A stretch of DNA of 6,944 nt, from the NCBI GenBank assembly GCA_046727715.1, contig JBKPDC010000234.1, forward strand, positions 1 to 6,944, read 5' to 3'. A program made the translations under genes and the position numbers. The stretch comes from CAVQLX01 sp046727715. Its GTDB lineage: Bacteria; Desulfobacterota; Binatia; DP-6. The notes beneath the pieces are model-generated. The model made no database searches and was not told where the DNA came from. It saw nothing but the letters and a program-made list of their open reading frames with translations. Shown here piece by piece: positions 1 through 5,708 of this stretch. The first letter of the stretch is position 1, and every line of letters begins with the position of its first letter.

Positions 1-393
1 GGCGTGCCGGTGCCGCCCACACCGCGCGACGACGTGGTGGGTATCCTCCTCAGATATCCCGGGCAGACCGGCGGGACGCTCTCCGAGCTGCTGCGTCTCG
101 ACCTCACCGTGCCCCCCACCCCGCCCGCGCAGATCAAGCGCCTCGGCCCGTTCGCGCACGACGCCGTCGGCGGCCCCACCCCCGACCCGGCCGGCTTTCC
201 GAACGGGCGGCGGCCGAACGACGACGTGACCGACATCGTCGTCCGCGTCGCCGGCGGCTCGGTCTTCATCCAGAACTTCGTCGGCGACGGCGTGGGCGTG
301 AGCGAGCTTGGCATCACCCCGAGCTTCCCGTTCGTTCCCCTCCCCTACGATGGCCGCAACCGCCGCCATCGCGACCCCGGGGAGCCGGCGTGA
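1..393 (+). CDS. DUF4331-type protein, C-terminal part (5' end outside window)
   Basis: The reading frame is open from base 1 to a TGA at 391-393, giving about 130 residues, so the gene begins upstream of the window. The visible part is rich in Pro, Gly and Asp. It contains a segment reading FPNGRRPNDDVTDIVVRVAG followed by a Gly/Asp-rich stretch and a terminal FPFVPLPYDG. This resembles the end of DUF4331 proteins, where 'PNGRR..DDV.DI.LR' precedes a 'FPYLAPP' type ending. Members are usually large exported proteins of unknown biochemical role. The next gene starts inside its stop codon (GTGA overlap), so it belongs to the same operon as the nickel transporters. The family call rests on the C-terminal signature alone. 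A function in metal handling is only inferred from its neighbours. Confidence 0.68.
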   Translation, partial: GVPVPPTPRDDVVGILLRYPGQTGGTLSELLRLDLTVPPTPPAQIKRLGPFAHDAVGGPTPDPAGFPNGRRPNDDVTDIVVRVAGGSVFIQNFVGDGVGVSELGITPSFPFVPLPYDGRNRRHRDPGEPA

Positions 394-1655
394 CCCCTTC
401 CCACCCCACCTGCCGGCGAGCGGCACCCGCCCTCCGCCTGCTCGCCGGCTTCCTGACCCTCCTCCCGGTAGCCGTCCGGGGGGAGGGTCGGCCTTCCCCT
501 TCGGGGATCGCCGGTCTCCTCGACGTCGCGAGCCGCGCGATGCGTACGGCGCGCGAGACGGGCGACCCAACGTGGTACGGCCACGCGCGCGCCGCGGTGG
601 AGCGCGCGCTGGCCATCGCCCCCGACGACCTCGCCGCGCAGCGCACCAAGGCGTGGGTGCTCCTCGGACAGCACGAGTTCCGTGCGGCGCTGGTCCTCGC
701 CGAGCAGTCGCTGGCGCGCGAGCCGCGCGACTGGATGAGCTGGGCCAACCTCACCGACGCGTCTGTCGAGCTGGGCGACTACGAGCGTGCGGTCGACGCC
801 GCCGACCGGCTCGCCGCGCTGCGCCCCGGCGTGGCTGCCTACACGCGTGTCGCGGGGCTGCAGGCGCTGCTCGGCGACCGCGCGACCGCCATTGCCACGC
901 TGGAGGTCGCGGTGGCGGCCGCCGAGCATGCCGAGCCCGAGACGCTCGCCTGGACGCTCGTCCACCTCGGCCACGAGCATCTGGCGCTCGGCGACCCGGA
1001 CGCCGCGAGCCGCGCCTACGAGCGCGCCCTCGACGCCTTCCCCGACTACCATCTGGCGCTGGCGGGCCTGGCCCGGGCGCGCGCCGCGCAGGGTCGAATC
1101 GCCGACGCGATGGCGCTCGCGACCCGTGCCGTCGAGCGCGTCCCCTCACCCGCGCTGCACGGCCTCCTCGCCGACCTCCACGCCGCCGCGGGGAACACGG
1201 CGGAGGCGGAGCGGGAAATCGACCTGGTGCGTGTCATGGAGCAGCTCGCCGCGGCGCAGGGCGTGTCCTATGGCCGCGAGGTGGCGCTGGTCCTCGCCGA
1301 CCACGATCGCGACCTCCCCGCAGCGCTCAGCGTCGCGCGCGCCGACCGCGCGCGCCGGCCCGACGTGTACGGCGACGACGCGCTCGCCTGGACGCTGTAC
1401 AAGACCGGCCGCCACGCGGACGCGAAGCGGGCCGCGGCGCACGCGCTGCGCCTCGGGACCCAGGACGCGACCTTGCATTACCATGCCGGGATGATCGCGG
1501 CGGCGCTGGGGCGGCCGCGCAGTGCCGCCCGTCATCTGGAACGGGCGCTTGCTCTCGCCCCGGCCTTCGACATACGGCAGGCGCCGATGGCGCGCGCCGC
1601 ACTCGACGCCGTCCGCGGCCGACGGCTGGCGTTCGTTCCGGGAGGCCATGCGTGA
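390..1655 (+). CDS. Exported tetratricopeptide-repeat (TPR) protein
   Basis: This 421-residue protein starts at GTG 390, which overlaps the previous stop (GTGA). A GGGGAG at 379-384 lies five bases upstream and supports the start. Residues 11-31 form a hydrophobic segment after arginines, consistent with a signal peptide or N-terminal anchor. The rest is Ala/Leu/Arg-rich paired helices with TPR spacing: about 64-112 (ends ALAIAPDD), 115-146, 153-180, 190-222 (LGHEHLALGD then YERALDAFPDY), 223-252, and a C-terminal pair at about 329-396 ending ERALALAPAFD. TPR domains are protein-protein scaffolds. No catalytic motif is visible. It lies between the DUF4331 gene and the NicO exporter, and its stop overlaps the exporter start by one base. 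An accessory role for a periplasmic assembly is inference. The TPR assignment is firm and the partner is unknown. Confidence 0.85.
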   Translation: MTPSHPTCRRAAPALRLLAGFLTLLPVAVRGEGRPSPSGIAGLLDVASRAMRTARETGDPTWYGHARAAVERALAIAPDDLAAQRTKAWVLLGQHEFRAALVLAEQSLAREPRDWMSWANLTDASVELGDYERAVDAADRLAALRPGVAAYTRVAGLQALLGDRATAIATLEVAVAAAEHAEPETLAWTLVHLGHEHLALGDPDAASRAYERALDAFPDYHLALAGLARARAAQGRIADAMALATRAVERVPSPALHGLLADLHAAAGNTAEAEREIDLVRVMEQLAAAQGVSYGREVALVLADHDRDLPAALSVARADRARRPDVYGDDALAWTLYKTGRHADAKRAAAHALRLGTQDATLHYHAGMIAAALGRPRSAARHLERALALAPAFDIRQAPMARAALDAVRGRRLAFVPGGHA

Positions 1656-3115
1656 TGAAGACGCTGCTCGCCGTCGTCGCGGTGCTGGCACCCGCGATCG
1701 CCGCCGCCCATCCCCTCGGCAACTTCACGACCAACCGCTATGCCGCGCTCACCATCGAGCCGCGCGCCATCCGCGTCGCCTACGCCCTCGATCTGGCCGA
1801 GCTGCCGACCTACCGTGAGATGCCCCTCGTCGATTCCAACGGCGACGGCGCCGCCGATCCCGCCGAGCGCGACGCCTATGCCGCGCGCCAGGCGGCGGCG
1901 ATCGCCGCCAACGTCGATCTCGCCATCGACGGCGAGCGACTGACGCTGGAGCCGCTCGTCACGGCGCTGGCGATCGCACCCGGCGCCGGAGGTCTGGCGA
2001 CGCTCCGCCTCGACGTCACCTATCGAGCCGCTCTGCCGCAGCTCGCAGGGAACCTCACCTTCGTGGATCGCAACTTCTCGGGACGTCCGGGCTGGCAAGA
2101 GGTGGTGGCCGCACCTGCCGCCGGAGTCGAGCTCCTGGGGTCCACCGTCCCGCGTAGCGACGTCAGTCGCGGACTCCGCGCCTACCCCCAGGACATGCTC
2201 CAGGCGCCCCTCCGTGTGACCGAGGCGCGGATGCGTCTCTCCGCCGGCGGGGCGGTCGCGTCCGCCACCCCCGCGCCGGCCGGCGCACGCAGCGGGGCCG
2301 AACGCTTCGGCGACCGCTTCACCGCCCTGCTCACGGATCCGGCACCGCTGGGGCCGTGGGCGATCGTCACGTCCCTGTTCGTCGCCGCCATGCTCGGCGC
2401 CTTCCATGCTCTCACGCCGGGCCACGGCAAGACCGTCGTCGGCGCCTATCTCGTGGGCTCGCAGGGTACCGCGCGCCACGCGCTCTTCCTCGGCCTCGTG
2501 GTCACCATCACGCACACGCTCGGCGTGTACCTGCTCGGCCTGGGCACGCTCGCCGCATCGGCCTGGGTCGTTCCCGAGCGACTCTACCCGTGGATCAGCG
2601 TCATCTCCGGGTTGCTGGTGATCGCCGTGGGCACATCACTGGCGACCTCGCGGCTCCGGGGTGCCCGCGGCCACGAGCACGCGCACGACCACGATCACCA
2701 CCACGGCCACGGGCACGCGCACGATCACCACCATCACCATCATCACGAGCACGACCACGGACACTCGCATCTGCCGCCGCCGGGGACGCCGATCACGCTG
2801 CGCAGCCTCCTCGCCCTCGGGATCTCGGGTGGCCTGCTGCCCTGTCCGTCGGCCCTCGTCGTCATGCTGGGCGCGATCGCGCTTCACCGCGTCGCGTTCG
2901 GCCTCGCCCTGATCGTCGCCTTCAGCGTCGGGCTCGCCAGCGTCCTGACCGCGATCGGCATCACCCTGGTGTATGCGCGCGGTCTCTTCGAGAGGCTGCC
3001 GGTCGACGGCCGCGTGACGCGATACATGCCGGTGGCGAGCGCCCTGGTCATCTCGCTCGCCGGCGCCGCCATCCTGGTGGAGGCGCTCTGGCAGATGGGA
3101 GTATCGGCGTCGTGA
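1655..3115 (+). CDS. NicO/RcnA-type nickel/cobalt exporter with EF-hand-like loop and histidine-rich loop
   Basis: The protein has 486 residues. ATG 1655 is chosen because it overlaps the TPR stop (TGATG), has GGGAGG nine bases upstream (1640-1645) and opens a clear signal peptide (residues 1-18). Processing would leave a mature N-terminus HPLGNF. Residues 19 to about 225 form a soluble, probably periplasmic domain. Within it, D60-E71 matches the EF-hand loop pattern DxNxDGxxDxxE. The membrane domain begins near residue 232 and carries HALTPGHGKT (251-260), the NicO/RcnA signature, then THTLGVYLLGLG (287 onward). A loop at 340-372 has 21 His in 33 residues. A second conserved helix reads GGLLPCPSALVVML (392-405). 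NicO members export Ni2+ or Co2+ using His/Asp-rich sites. The exact metal is not readable from sequence. The C-terminus overlaps the next permease gene by four bases. Confidence 0.9.
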   Translation: MKTLLAVVAVLAPAIAAAHPLGNFTTNRYAALTIEPRAIRVAYALDLAELPTYREMPLVDSNGDGAADPAERDAYAARQAAAIAANVDLAIDGERLTLEPLVTALAIAPGAGGLATLRLDVTYRAALPQLAGNLTFVDRNFSGRPGWQEVVAAPAAGVELLGSTVPRSDVSRGLRAYPQDMLQAPLRVTEARMRLSAGGAVASATPAPAGARSGAERFGDRFTALLTDPAPLGPWAIVTSLFVAAMLGAFHALTPGHGKTVVGAYLVGSQGTARHALFLGLVVTITHTLGVYLLGLGTLAASAWVVPERLYPWISVISGLLVIAVGTSLATSRLRGARGHEHAHDHDHHHGHGHAHDHHHHHHHEHDHGHSHLPPPGTPITLRSLLALGISGGLLPCPSALVVMLGAIALHRVAFGLALIVAFSVGLASVLTAIGITLVYARGLFERLPVDGRVTRYMPVASALVISLAGAAILVEALWQMGVSAS

Positions 3116-3828
3116 CGCCGAGCCCGCTCGCCATCCTCGGTCTGGGCTTCGTCCTCGGGCTCCGTCACGCCCTCGATGTCGACCACCTCGTGGCGGTGTC
3201 CGCGCTCGTGAGCCAGCGCCGGGGGCTCTGGCGCTCGTCCCTGATCGGCGTGCTGTGGGGGCTCGGCCACACCGCCGCCTTGCTCGCCGCCGGTGTCGCC
3301 GTGATCGCGCTCCACGCCGAGATCCCACCGCGTGCCGCACAGCTGCTCGAGCTGGGCGTCGCGGTGATGCTGGTCGGCCTCGGGCTCAACCTGCTGTGGA
3401 CGCTCTGGCGGGGCGGCACCATACACCTGCACGCGCACGAGCACGGGGGCCATCGCCATCTCCACGCGCACCGCCATGACGCCGGGCAGGCGCCCTCGGA
3501 CGCGCACCATCACACGGTGCGGAGCGCCCGGCGGCCGTTCCTGGTGGGCATCGTCCACGGGCTCGCGGGCAGCGCGGCGTTGATGCTCGCGGTGCTCGCG
3601 ACCATCCCGAGCCCCGCGATCGCGGTCGCCTACATCCTCGTCTTCGGCGTCGGGTCCGTGGGAGGCATGATGATCATGAGCACCCTGCTCGGTGTTCCGC
3701 TCGCCATCGCAGCCGAGCGCTTCACGCGGGCGGAGCTGGCGCTGCGCGCCGTGGCCGGCCTCGGCAGCGTCGCCGTCGGATTGCTCCTCGCCTGGGAGAT
3801 CGGCGTGGCATCGGGGGTCGTCGCCTAG
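3112..3828 (+). CDS. UreH/NiCoT-like nickel permease
   Basis: This is a 238-residue integral membrane protein. GTG 3112 is chosen because it gives a GTGA overlap with the upstream stop, has GGGAG at 3097-3101, and places the first hydrophobic helix at the N-terminus. The motif RHALDVDH at residues 18-25 is the His-x4-Asp-His type metal signature of the nickel/cobalt permease superfamily, followed by WGLGHT (49-54). A hydrophilic loop at 105-134 is histidine-rich (HLHAHEHGGHRHLHAHRH, then AHHH), and GIVHGLAGSAALML starts at residue 147. About six hydrophobic segments fit the shorter UreH-like branch; classical NiCoT proteins are longer with eight. Some databases label relatives as TauE/SafE or urease accessory proteins. 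Pairing with the NicO exporter supports a Ni/Co role. The direction of transport cannot be told from sequence. Confidence 0.85.
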   Translation: MTPSPLAILGLGFVLGLRHALDVDHLVAVSALVSQRRGLWRSSLIGVLWGLGHTAALLAAGVAVIALHAEIPPRAAQLLELGVAVMLVGLGLNLLWTLWRGGTIHLHAHEHGGHRHLHAHRHDAGQAPSDAHHHTVRSARRPFLVGIVHGLAGSAALMLAVLATIPSPAIAVAYILVFGVGSVGGMMIMSTLLGVPLAIAAERFTRAELALRAVAGLGSVAVGLLLAWEIGVASGVVA

Positions 3829-3835
3829 CCCCGAG

Positions 3836-4405
3836 ATGGCGCAACCGGTCGACATCGAAGGCGCCCTCCTGGCGCGCGTCGCCGGTGGCGACGAGCGCGC
3901 GCTGGCGGACTTCTACGATCGGCTGTCGCCGCTGGCCTACGGCCTCGCGCTCCGCATCGCGGGCAGTCCCGACCTGGCCGAGGACGCCGTGCAGGAGGCG
4001 TTCCTGCGCGTCTGGCGGCGTGCCGAGCACTTCGACGCCACACGCGGTGGCCCGCGTGCGTGGTTCCTGCGCCTGGTGCGCAACGTCGTGATCGACCACC
4101 TGCGCGCCCGCGGATCGCGTGATCGCGCCGAGGTGCGCAGCGCCGCGCAGGTCGGCGTCAACCCCGCACCGGAGCGGCCGGACGAGGCCGCGGTGCGGAG
4201 CGAGCGCGCCTCCCGCGTGCGCGCGGCCCTGGCCGAGCTGCCACAGGAGCAGCGTCGAGCCATCGAGATTGCGTACTTCGAAGGACTCTCACACAGCGAG
4301 ATCGCGGCGCGCGAGCAGACGCCCCTGGGCACCGTGAAGACCCGCATCCGTGACGGCGTGCTCAAGCTGCGCACAGCGCTCGGCGCGAAGGAGCTCCATG
4401 CCTGA
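3836..4405 (+). CDS. ECF-type RNA polymerase sigma factor
   Basis: This 189-residue sigma-70-family protein of extracytoplasmic-function size starts at ATG 3836, seven bases after the permease stop. No strong Shine-Dalgarno is seen, so translation may depend on coupling. Region 2 covers about residues 24-92: FYDRLSPLAYGLA, then EDAVQEAFLRVWRRA (core binding, -10 recognition) and WFLRLVRNVVIDHLRAR. A linker rich in Arg, Ala and Pro (93-122) follows. Region 4 (about 125-182) contains LPQEQRRAIEIAYFEGLSHS, the helix-turn-helix SEIAAREQTPLGTVKTRIRDG and the terminal LKLR, the part that reads the -35 element. The adjacent RskA-type anti-sigma gene makes it a SigK-like pair. Placement inside a metal-transport operon suggests that it autoregulates that operon, which is inference. 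Confidence 0.93.
   Translation: MAQPVDIEGALLARVAGGDERALADFYDRLSPLAYGLALRIAGSPDLAEDAVQEAFLRVWRRAEHFDATRGGPRAWFLRLVRNVVIDHLRARGSRDRAEVRSAAQVGVNPAPERPDEAAVRSERASRVRAALAELPQEQRRAIEIAYFEGLSHSEIAAREQTPLGTVKTRIRDGVLKLRTALGAKELHA
4387..4393 (+). promoter_or_regulatory. Ribosome binding site of the anti-sigma gene, inside the sigma gene
   Basis: GAAGGAG lies four bases before ATG 4398 and sits within the last codons of the sigma gene. It favours 4398 as the anti-sigma start over a second in-frame ATG at 4413, which has its own GAGGAG (4404-4409) only three bases away. Either start keeps the reading frame and removes just five residues. Confidence 0.7.
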
Positions 4406-5123
4406 GGAGCCAATGATCGGAGTCGAGGAACGCGACCTCGACGATCTGGCGCTGGAGGCGCTGGCGGAGGCCTACGCCGCGCAGCCCACACCCGGGCTCC
4501 GCCAGCGCGTGCTCGCGACCGCACGCGCCGAGGCCGAGGCCGAGCGGGCAAAGCGCGGCCAGAGCCGCTGGCGTGCCGTCGGCGCCCTGGCCGCGACGCT
4601 CGCCCTCGCCCTCGCCGGGCTGCTGGCGCGCGAAACGGGGCTGCGTCGCCGCGACCTGGCGCAGCTCGACGGACTGGCGCATGCCAACGCCGAGCTGACC
4701 GCCCGCCTCGACACGCAGGAGAGGACGCTCGTCGGACTCCGCGAGTCGCTCGACGCGCAGGCACGCGCGCTGCGCATCCTCGGGGGCCCGCGGACGCTCT
4801 CGGCGTCGCTGGCGCCGAAGGAAGGGTTCGCAGGCGGCGGCCGCGTCCACGTCGACGCCGAGACGGGAGAGGGCGCCGTGGTGCTGGCCGGCGTGGAGGC
4901 GCTCCCGCCGGACAAGGTGTACGAGCTGTGGGTGCTGCGTGGCGACAACCCGCCCGAGCCCGCGGGGCTCCTCAGCGGAGCGGGGCGCGCGGTCTACGTC
5001 ACGCAGCTGGCGAAGCTCGACCGCCCGGGCGAGGTGAAGGCCTTCGCGGTGTCGATCGAGCCCGCCGGCGGGTCGAAGAGCCCGACCGGGCCGATCGTGC
5101 TGGTGGGCCCCATGCTGGGCTGA
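4398..5123 (+). CDS. Membrane-anchored anti-sigma factor, RskA type
   Basis: This 241-residue protein overlaps the sigma gene by eight bases, the usual arrangement for a sigma/anti-sigma pair. Residues 1-58 form a short acidic then basic cytoplasmic segment likely to bind the sigma factor. It has no cysteine, so the zinc HxxxCxxC motif of ZAS anti-sigma factors is absent. Residues 59-78 (AVGALAATLALALAGLLA core) form one transmembrane helix. Residues 83-127 are heptad-like and charged (LAHANAELTARLDTQERTLV), probably a coiled coil. Residues about 130-239 match the RskA C-terminal domain: GGGRVHVDAETGEGAVVLAG, LPPDKVYELWVLRGDNPPEP, AVSIEPAGGSKSPTGPIVLV and a GP ending. The domain would be extracytoplasmic and may act as the sensor. 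The signal sensed is unknown; a metal or envelope cue is inferred from context. Confidence 0.88.
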   Translation: MPEEPMIGVEERDLDDLALEALAEAYAAQPTPGLRQRVLATARAEAEAERAKRGQSRWRAVGALAATLALALAGLLARETGLRRRDLAQLDGLAHANAELTARLDTQERTLVGLRESLDAQARALRILGGPRTLSASLAPKEGFAGGGRVHVDAETGEGAVVLAGVEALPPDKVYELWVLRGDNPPEPAGLLSGAGRAVYVTQLAKLDRPGEVKAFAVSIEPAGGSKSPTGPIVLVGPMLG

Positions 5124-5142
5124 TAGGTTTTCCCGTGCGAAG

Positions 5143-5148
5143 GGAGGT
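5143..5148 (+). promoter_or_regulatory. Strong ribosome binding site of the histidine-rich peptide gene
   Basis: GGAGGT, within AGGGAGGT (5141-5148), lies three bases before ATG 5152. It is the best Shine-Dalgarno in the plus-strand block and supports a real, well-translated short gene. Confidence 0.75.
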
Positions 5149-5151
5149 CGC

Positions 5152-5346
5152 ATGGGAAAGCACGAGCACAGCCACACGCACGGGCCGGTCACGCACAGCC
5201 ACGAGCACACCCACGACGACCAGCACCACGGTCACTCGCACCCCGGCGTCGCGCCGGGCACGAAGCACACGCACGAGCATACCCACGACGGCGTCACGCA
5301 CTCGCACGACCACGAGCACGACGAGCATCATCACCACGATCACTGA
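5152..5346 (+). CDS. Small histidine-rich putative metal-binding peptide
   Basis: This 64-residue protein begins MGKHEHSHTHGPVTHSHEHT and contains 25 histidines (39%), mixed with Asp, Glu, Thr, Ser and Gly, and no cysteine. There is no signal peptide or hydrophobic segment, so it should be cytoplasmic. It has an internal duplication: residues 6-23 and 41-58 share the pattern HxHTHxxVTHSHxHxHDx. Alternating His-x-His tracts bind Ni2+, Co2+, Zn2+ or Cu2+, as in the loops of the two upstream permeases and in histidine-rich storage proteins such as Hpn. The gene follows the anti-sigma gene by 28 bases and has a strong Shine-Dalgarno, so it probably ends the operon. A role as nickel buffer or carrier is inference. 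Because the sequence is low in complexity, homology alone is weak evidence. Confidence 0.8.
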   Translation: MGKHEHSHTHGPVTHSHEHTHDDQHHGHSHPGVAPGTKHTHEHTHDGVTHSHDHEHDEHHHHDH

Positions 5347-5546
5347 GACGTGACCGCTGCATCTCGTCCGGCCCGGAAGTAGCGTCGCCGCGGGTCCTGC
5401 GGTCCGGTGCCGATCTCGCGCACGAGCCCGCGGCCGACGAGGCGGGCGAGGCGCGTGCGATCACCTGTCCACCGAACCGGGGCAGCTCCACCTCCTCCCA
5501 CAGATACGCAAAGGCGGCCAAGGGCAACGAGAGCGCCGCTCTCGTG
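5340..5546 (-). pseudogene. Possible frameshifted winged-helix regulator remnant
   Basis: Read leftwards, one minus frame gives RAALSLPLAAFAYLWEEVEL PRFG down to about 5471. A different frame from about 5465 gives GDRTRLARLVGRGLVREIG, then DPRRRYFRAG and a TGA at 5340-5342. Joined by a one-base shift, these would look like the end of a winged-helix regulator: a recognition helix followed by 'GLVRE' and a wing with DPRRRYF, as in MarR or PadR-like proteins. Nothing N-terminal to this is present, because the GFA fragment begins immediately upstream. It may instead be a chance frame in GC-rich DNA, so the call is tentative. Confidence 0.25.
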
Positions 5547-5550
5547 AGCG
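5347..5550. other. Gene-poor stretch between the operon and the cassette array
   Basis: No intact gene is convincing here. The base composition is as GC-rich as the operon. There is no hairpin followed by a T run that would mark a rho-independent terminator for either the plus-strand operon or the minus-strand array. The stretch contains a possible frameshifted minus-strand remnant and one perfect short inverted repeat, both listed separately. Confidence 0.6.
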
Positions 5551-5598
5551 GTCGAACTTGACCACTCCACAGTGGCAACTACCGGTGTGGGTCGTCAT
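5461..5598 (-). pseudogene. Truncated start of a GFA/CENP-V-family (glutathione-dependent formaldehyde-activating enzyme-like) gene
   Basis: ATG at 5598-5596 opens a 45-codon frame beginning MTTHTGSCHCGVVKFD and ending with TGA at 5463-5461. The segment GSCHCGxVxF is the N-terminal zinc-binding signature of the GFA (Mss4-like fold) family, whose members are normally about 110-150 residues. AAGGA at 5607-5611 stands eight bases before the ATG, and the start lies 20 bases beyond the attC at 5619-5708, as expected for the first gene of the next cassette. After Asp16 (base 5551) the frame becomes Arg/Pro/Trp-rich and loses all GFA features, including the later CxxC. The other two minus frames do not recover them. 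It is therefore read as a cassette gene cut off at its 16th codon and fused to unrelated DNA. Confidence 0.65.
5527..5545. repeat. Perfect 8-bp inverted repeat with 3-base loop
   Basis: ACGAGAGC (5527-5534) and GCTCTCGT (5538-5545) are exact inverted copies around GCC. No T run follows on either strand, so it does not look like a terminator. It ends about six bases from where the GFA homology stops (5551), so it may be connected to the junction. Confidence 0.5.
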
Positions 5599-5606
5599 CG
5601 TTTCAA

Positions 5607-5611
5607 TCCTT
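5607..5611 (-). promoter_or_regulatory. Ribosome binding site of the truncated GFA gene
   Basis: Minus-strand AAGGA lies eight bases upstream of the ATG at 5598, at ideal spacing. It supports the view that this short frame was once a translated cassette gene. Confidence 0.6.
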
Positions 5612-5618
5612 GGCCCCC

Positions 5619-5708
5619 GTCTAACGGCTTGGCGATGAGCCGCCGGCGCAGCGACGCTCGCGGCGAGCAGCCAAGCTCAAGCCGGTCGGCTCCATCGCCT
5701 GGTTAGGC
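5619..5708 (-). repeat. Integron attC site of the GNAT cassette (90 bp)
   Basis: On the plus strand the site runs from GTCTAAC (5619-5625) to GTTAGGC (5702-5708), the RYYYAAC and GTTRRRY core boxes. Inner arms pair: GGCGATG (5631-5637) with CATCGCC (5693-5699), AGCCG (5638-5642) with CGGCT (5687-5691), and CCGGC (5643-5647) with GCCGG (5681-5685). This leaves T5686 and C5692 unpaired on the plus strand. The extra base lies in the arm next to the box that follows the GNAT gene, which matches the known attC polarity for cassettes reading on the minus strand. The GNAT stop codon TAA is part of the 5702-5708 box. The variable centre contains a further GCTCGC/GAGC hairpin. Confidence 0.92.

Noticed and set aside
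308..1654. Long open frame in phase with and upstream of the NicO exporter start
   Set aside because: It is Arg/Pro/Ala/Gly-rich without any domain and overlaps the DUF4331 and TPR genes in another frame. The signal peptide begins at ATG 1655 with its own Shine-Dalgarno. It is open only because high GC makes stops rare.
1532..2515. Long minus-strand open frame opposite the TPR and NicO genes
   Set aside because: Composition is that of an antisense shadow, with no domain, and the plus strand has clear protein families over the same bases. The same applies to the minus frames at 2636-3340 and 2884-3855.
2672..2770. CAC/CAT-rich repeats considered as a CRISPR or tandem DNA repeat
   Set aside because: They encode the in-frame histidine loop of the exporter, with irregular unit length and no spacers. 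The similar DNA at 5155-5345 likewise encodes the His-rich peptide.
3829..3835. Promoter or metal-regulator operator before the sigma gene
   Set aside because: Only seven bases separate the stop and the ATG, and no recognisable NikR- or RcnR-like palindrome is seen within the end of the permease gene.
5294..5578. Minus-strand 94-residue frame as a complete gene
   Set aside because: Its start lies inside the GFA fragment in another frame and its end is antisense to the His-rich peptide gene. Only the middle looks protein-like, so it is treated as part of a possible frameshifted remnant.
5347..5618. Rho-independent terminator between the convergent blocks
   Set aside because: Short hairpins exist (5527-5545, and CCACT/AGTGG at 5562-5575), but none is followed by a T run on either strand.
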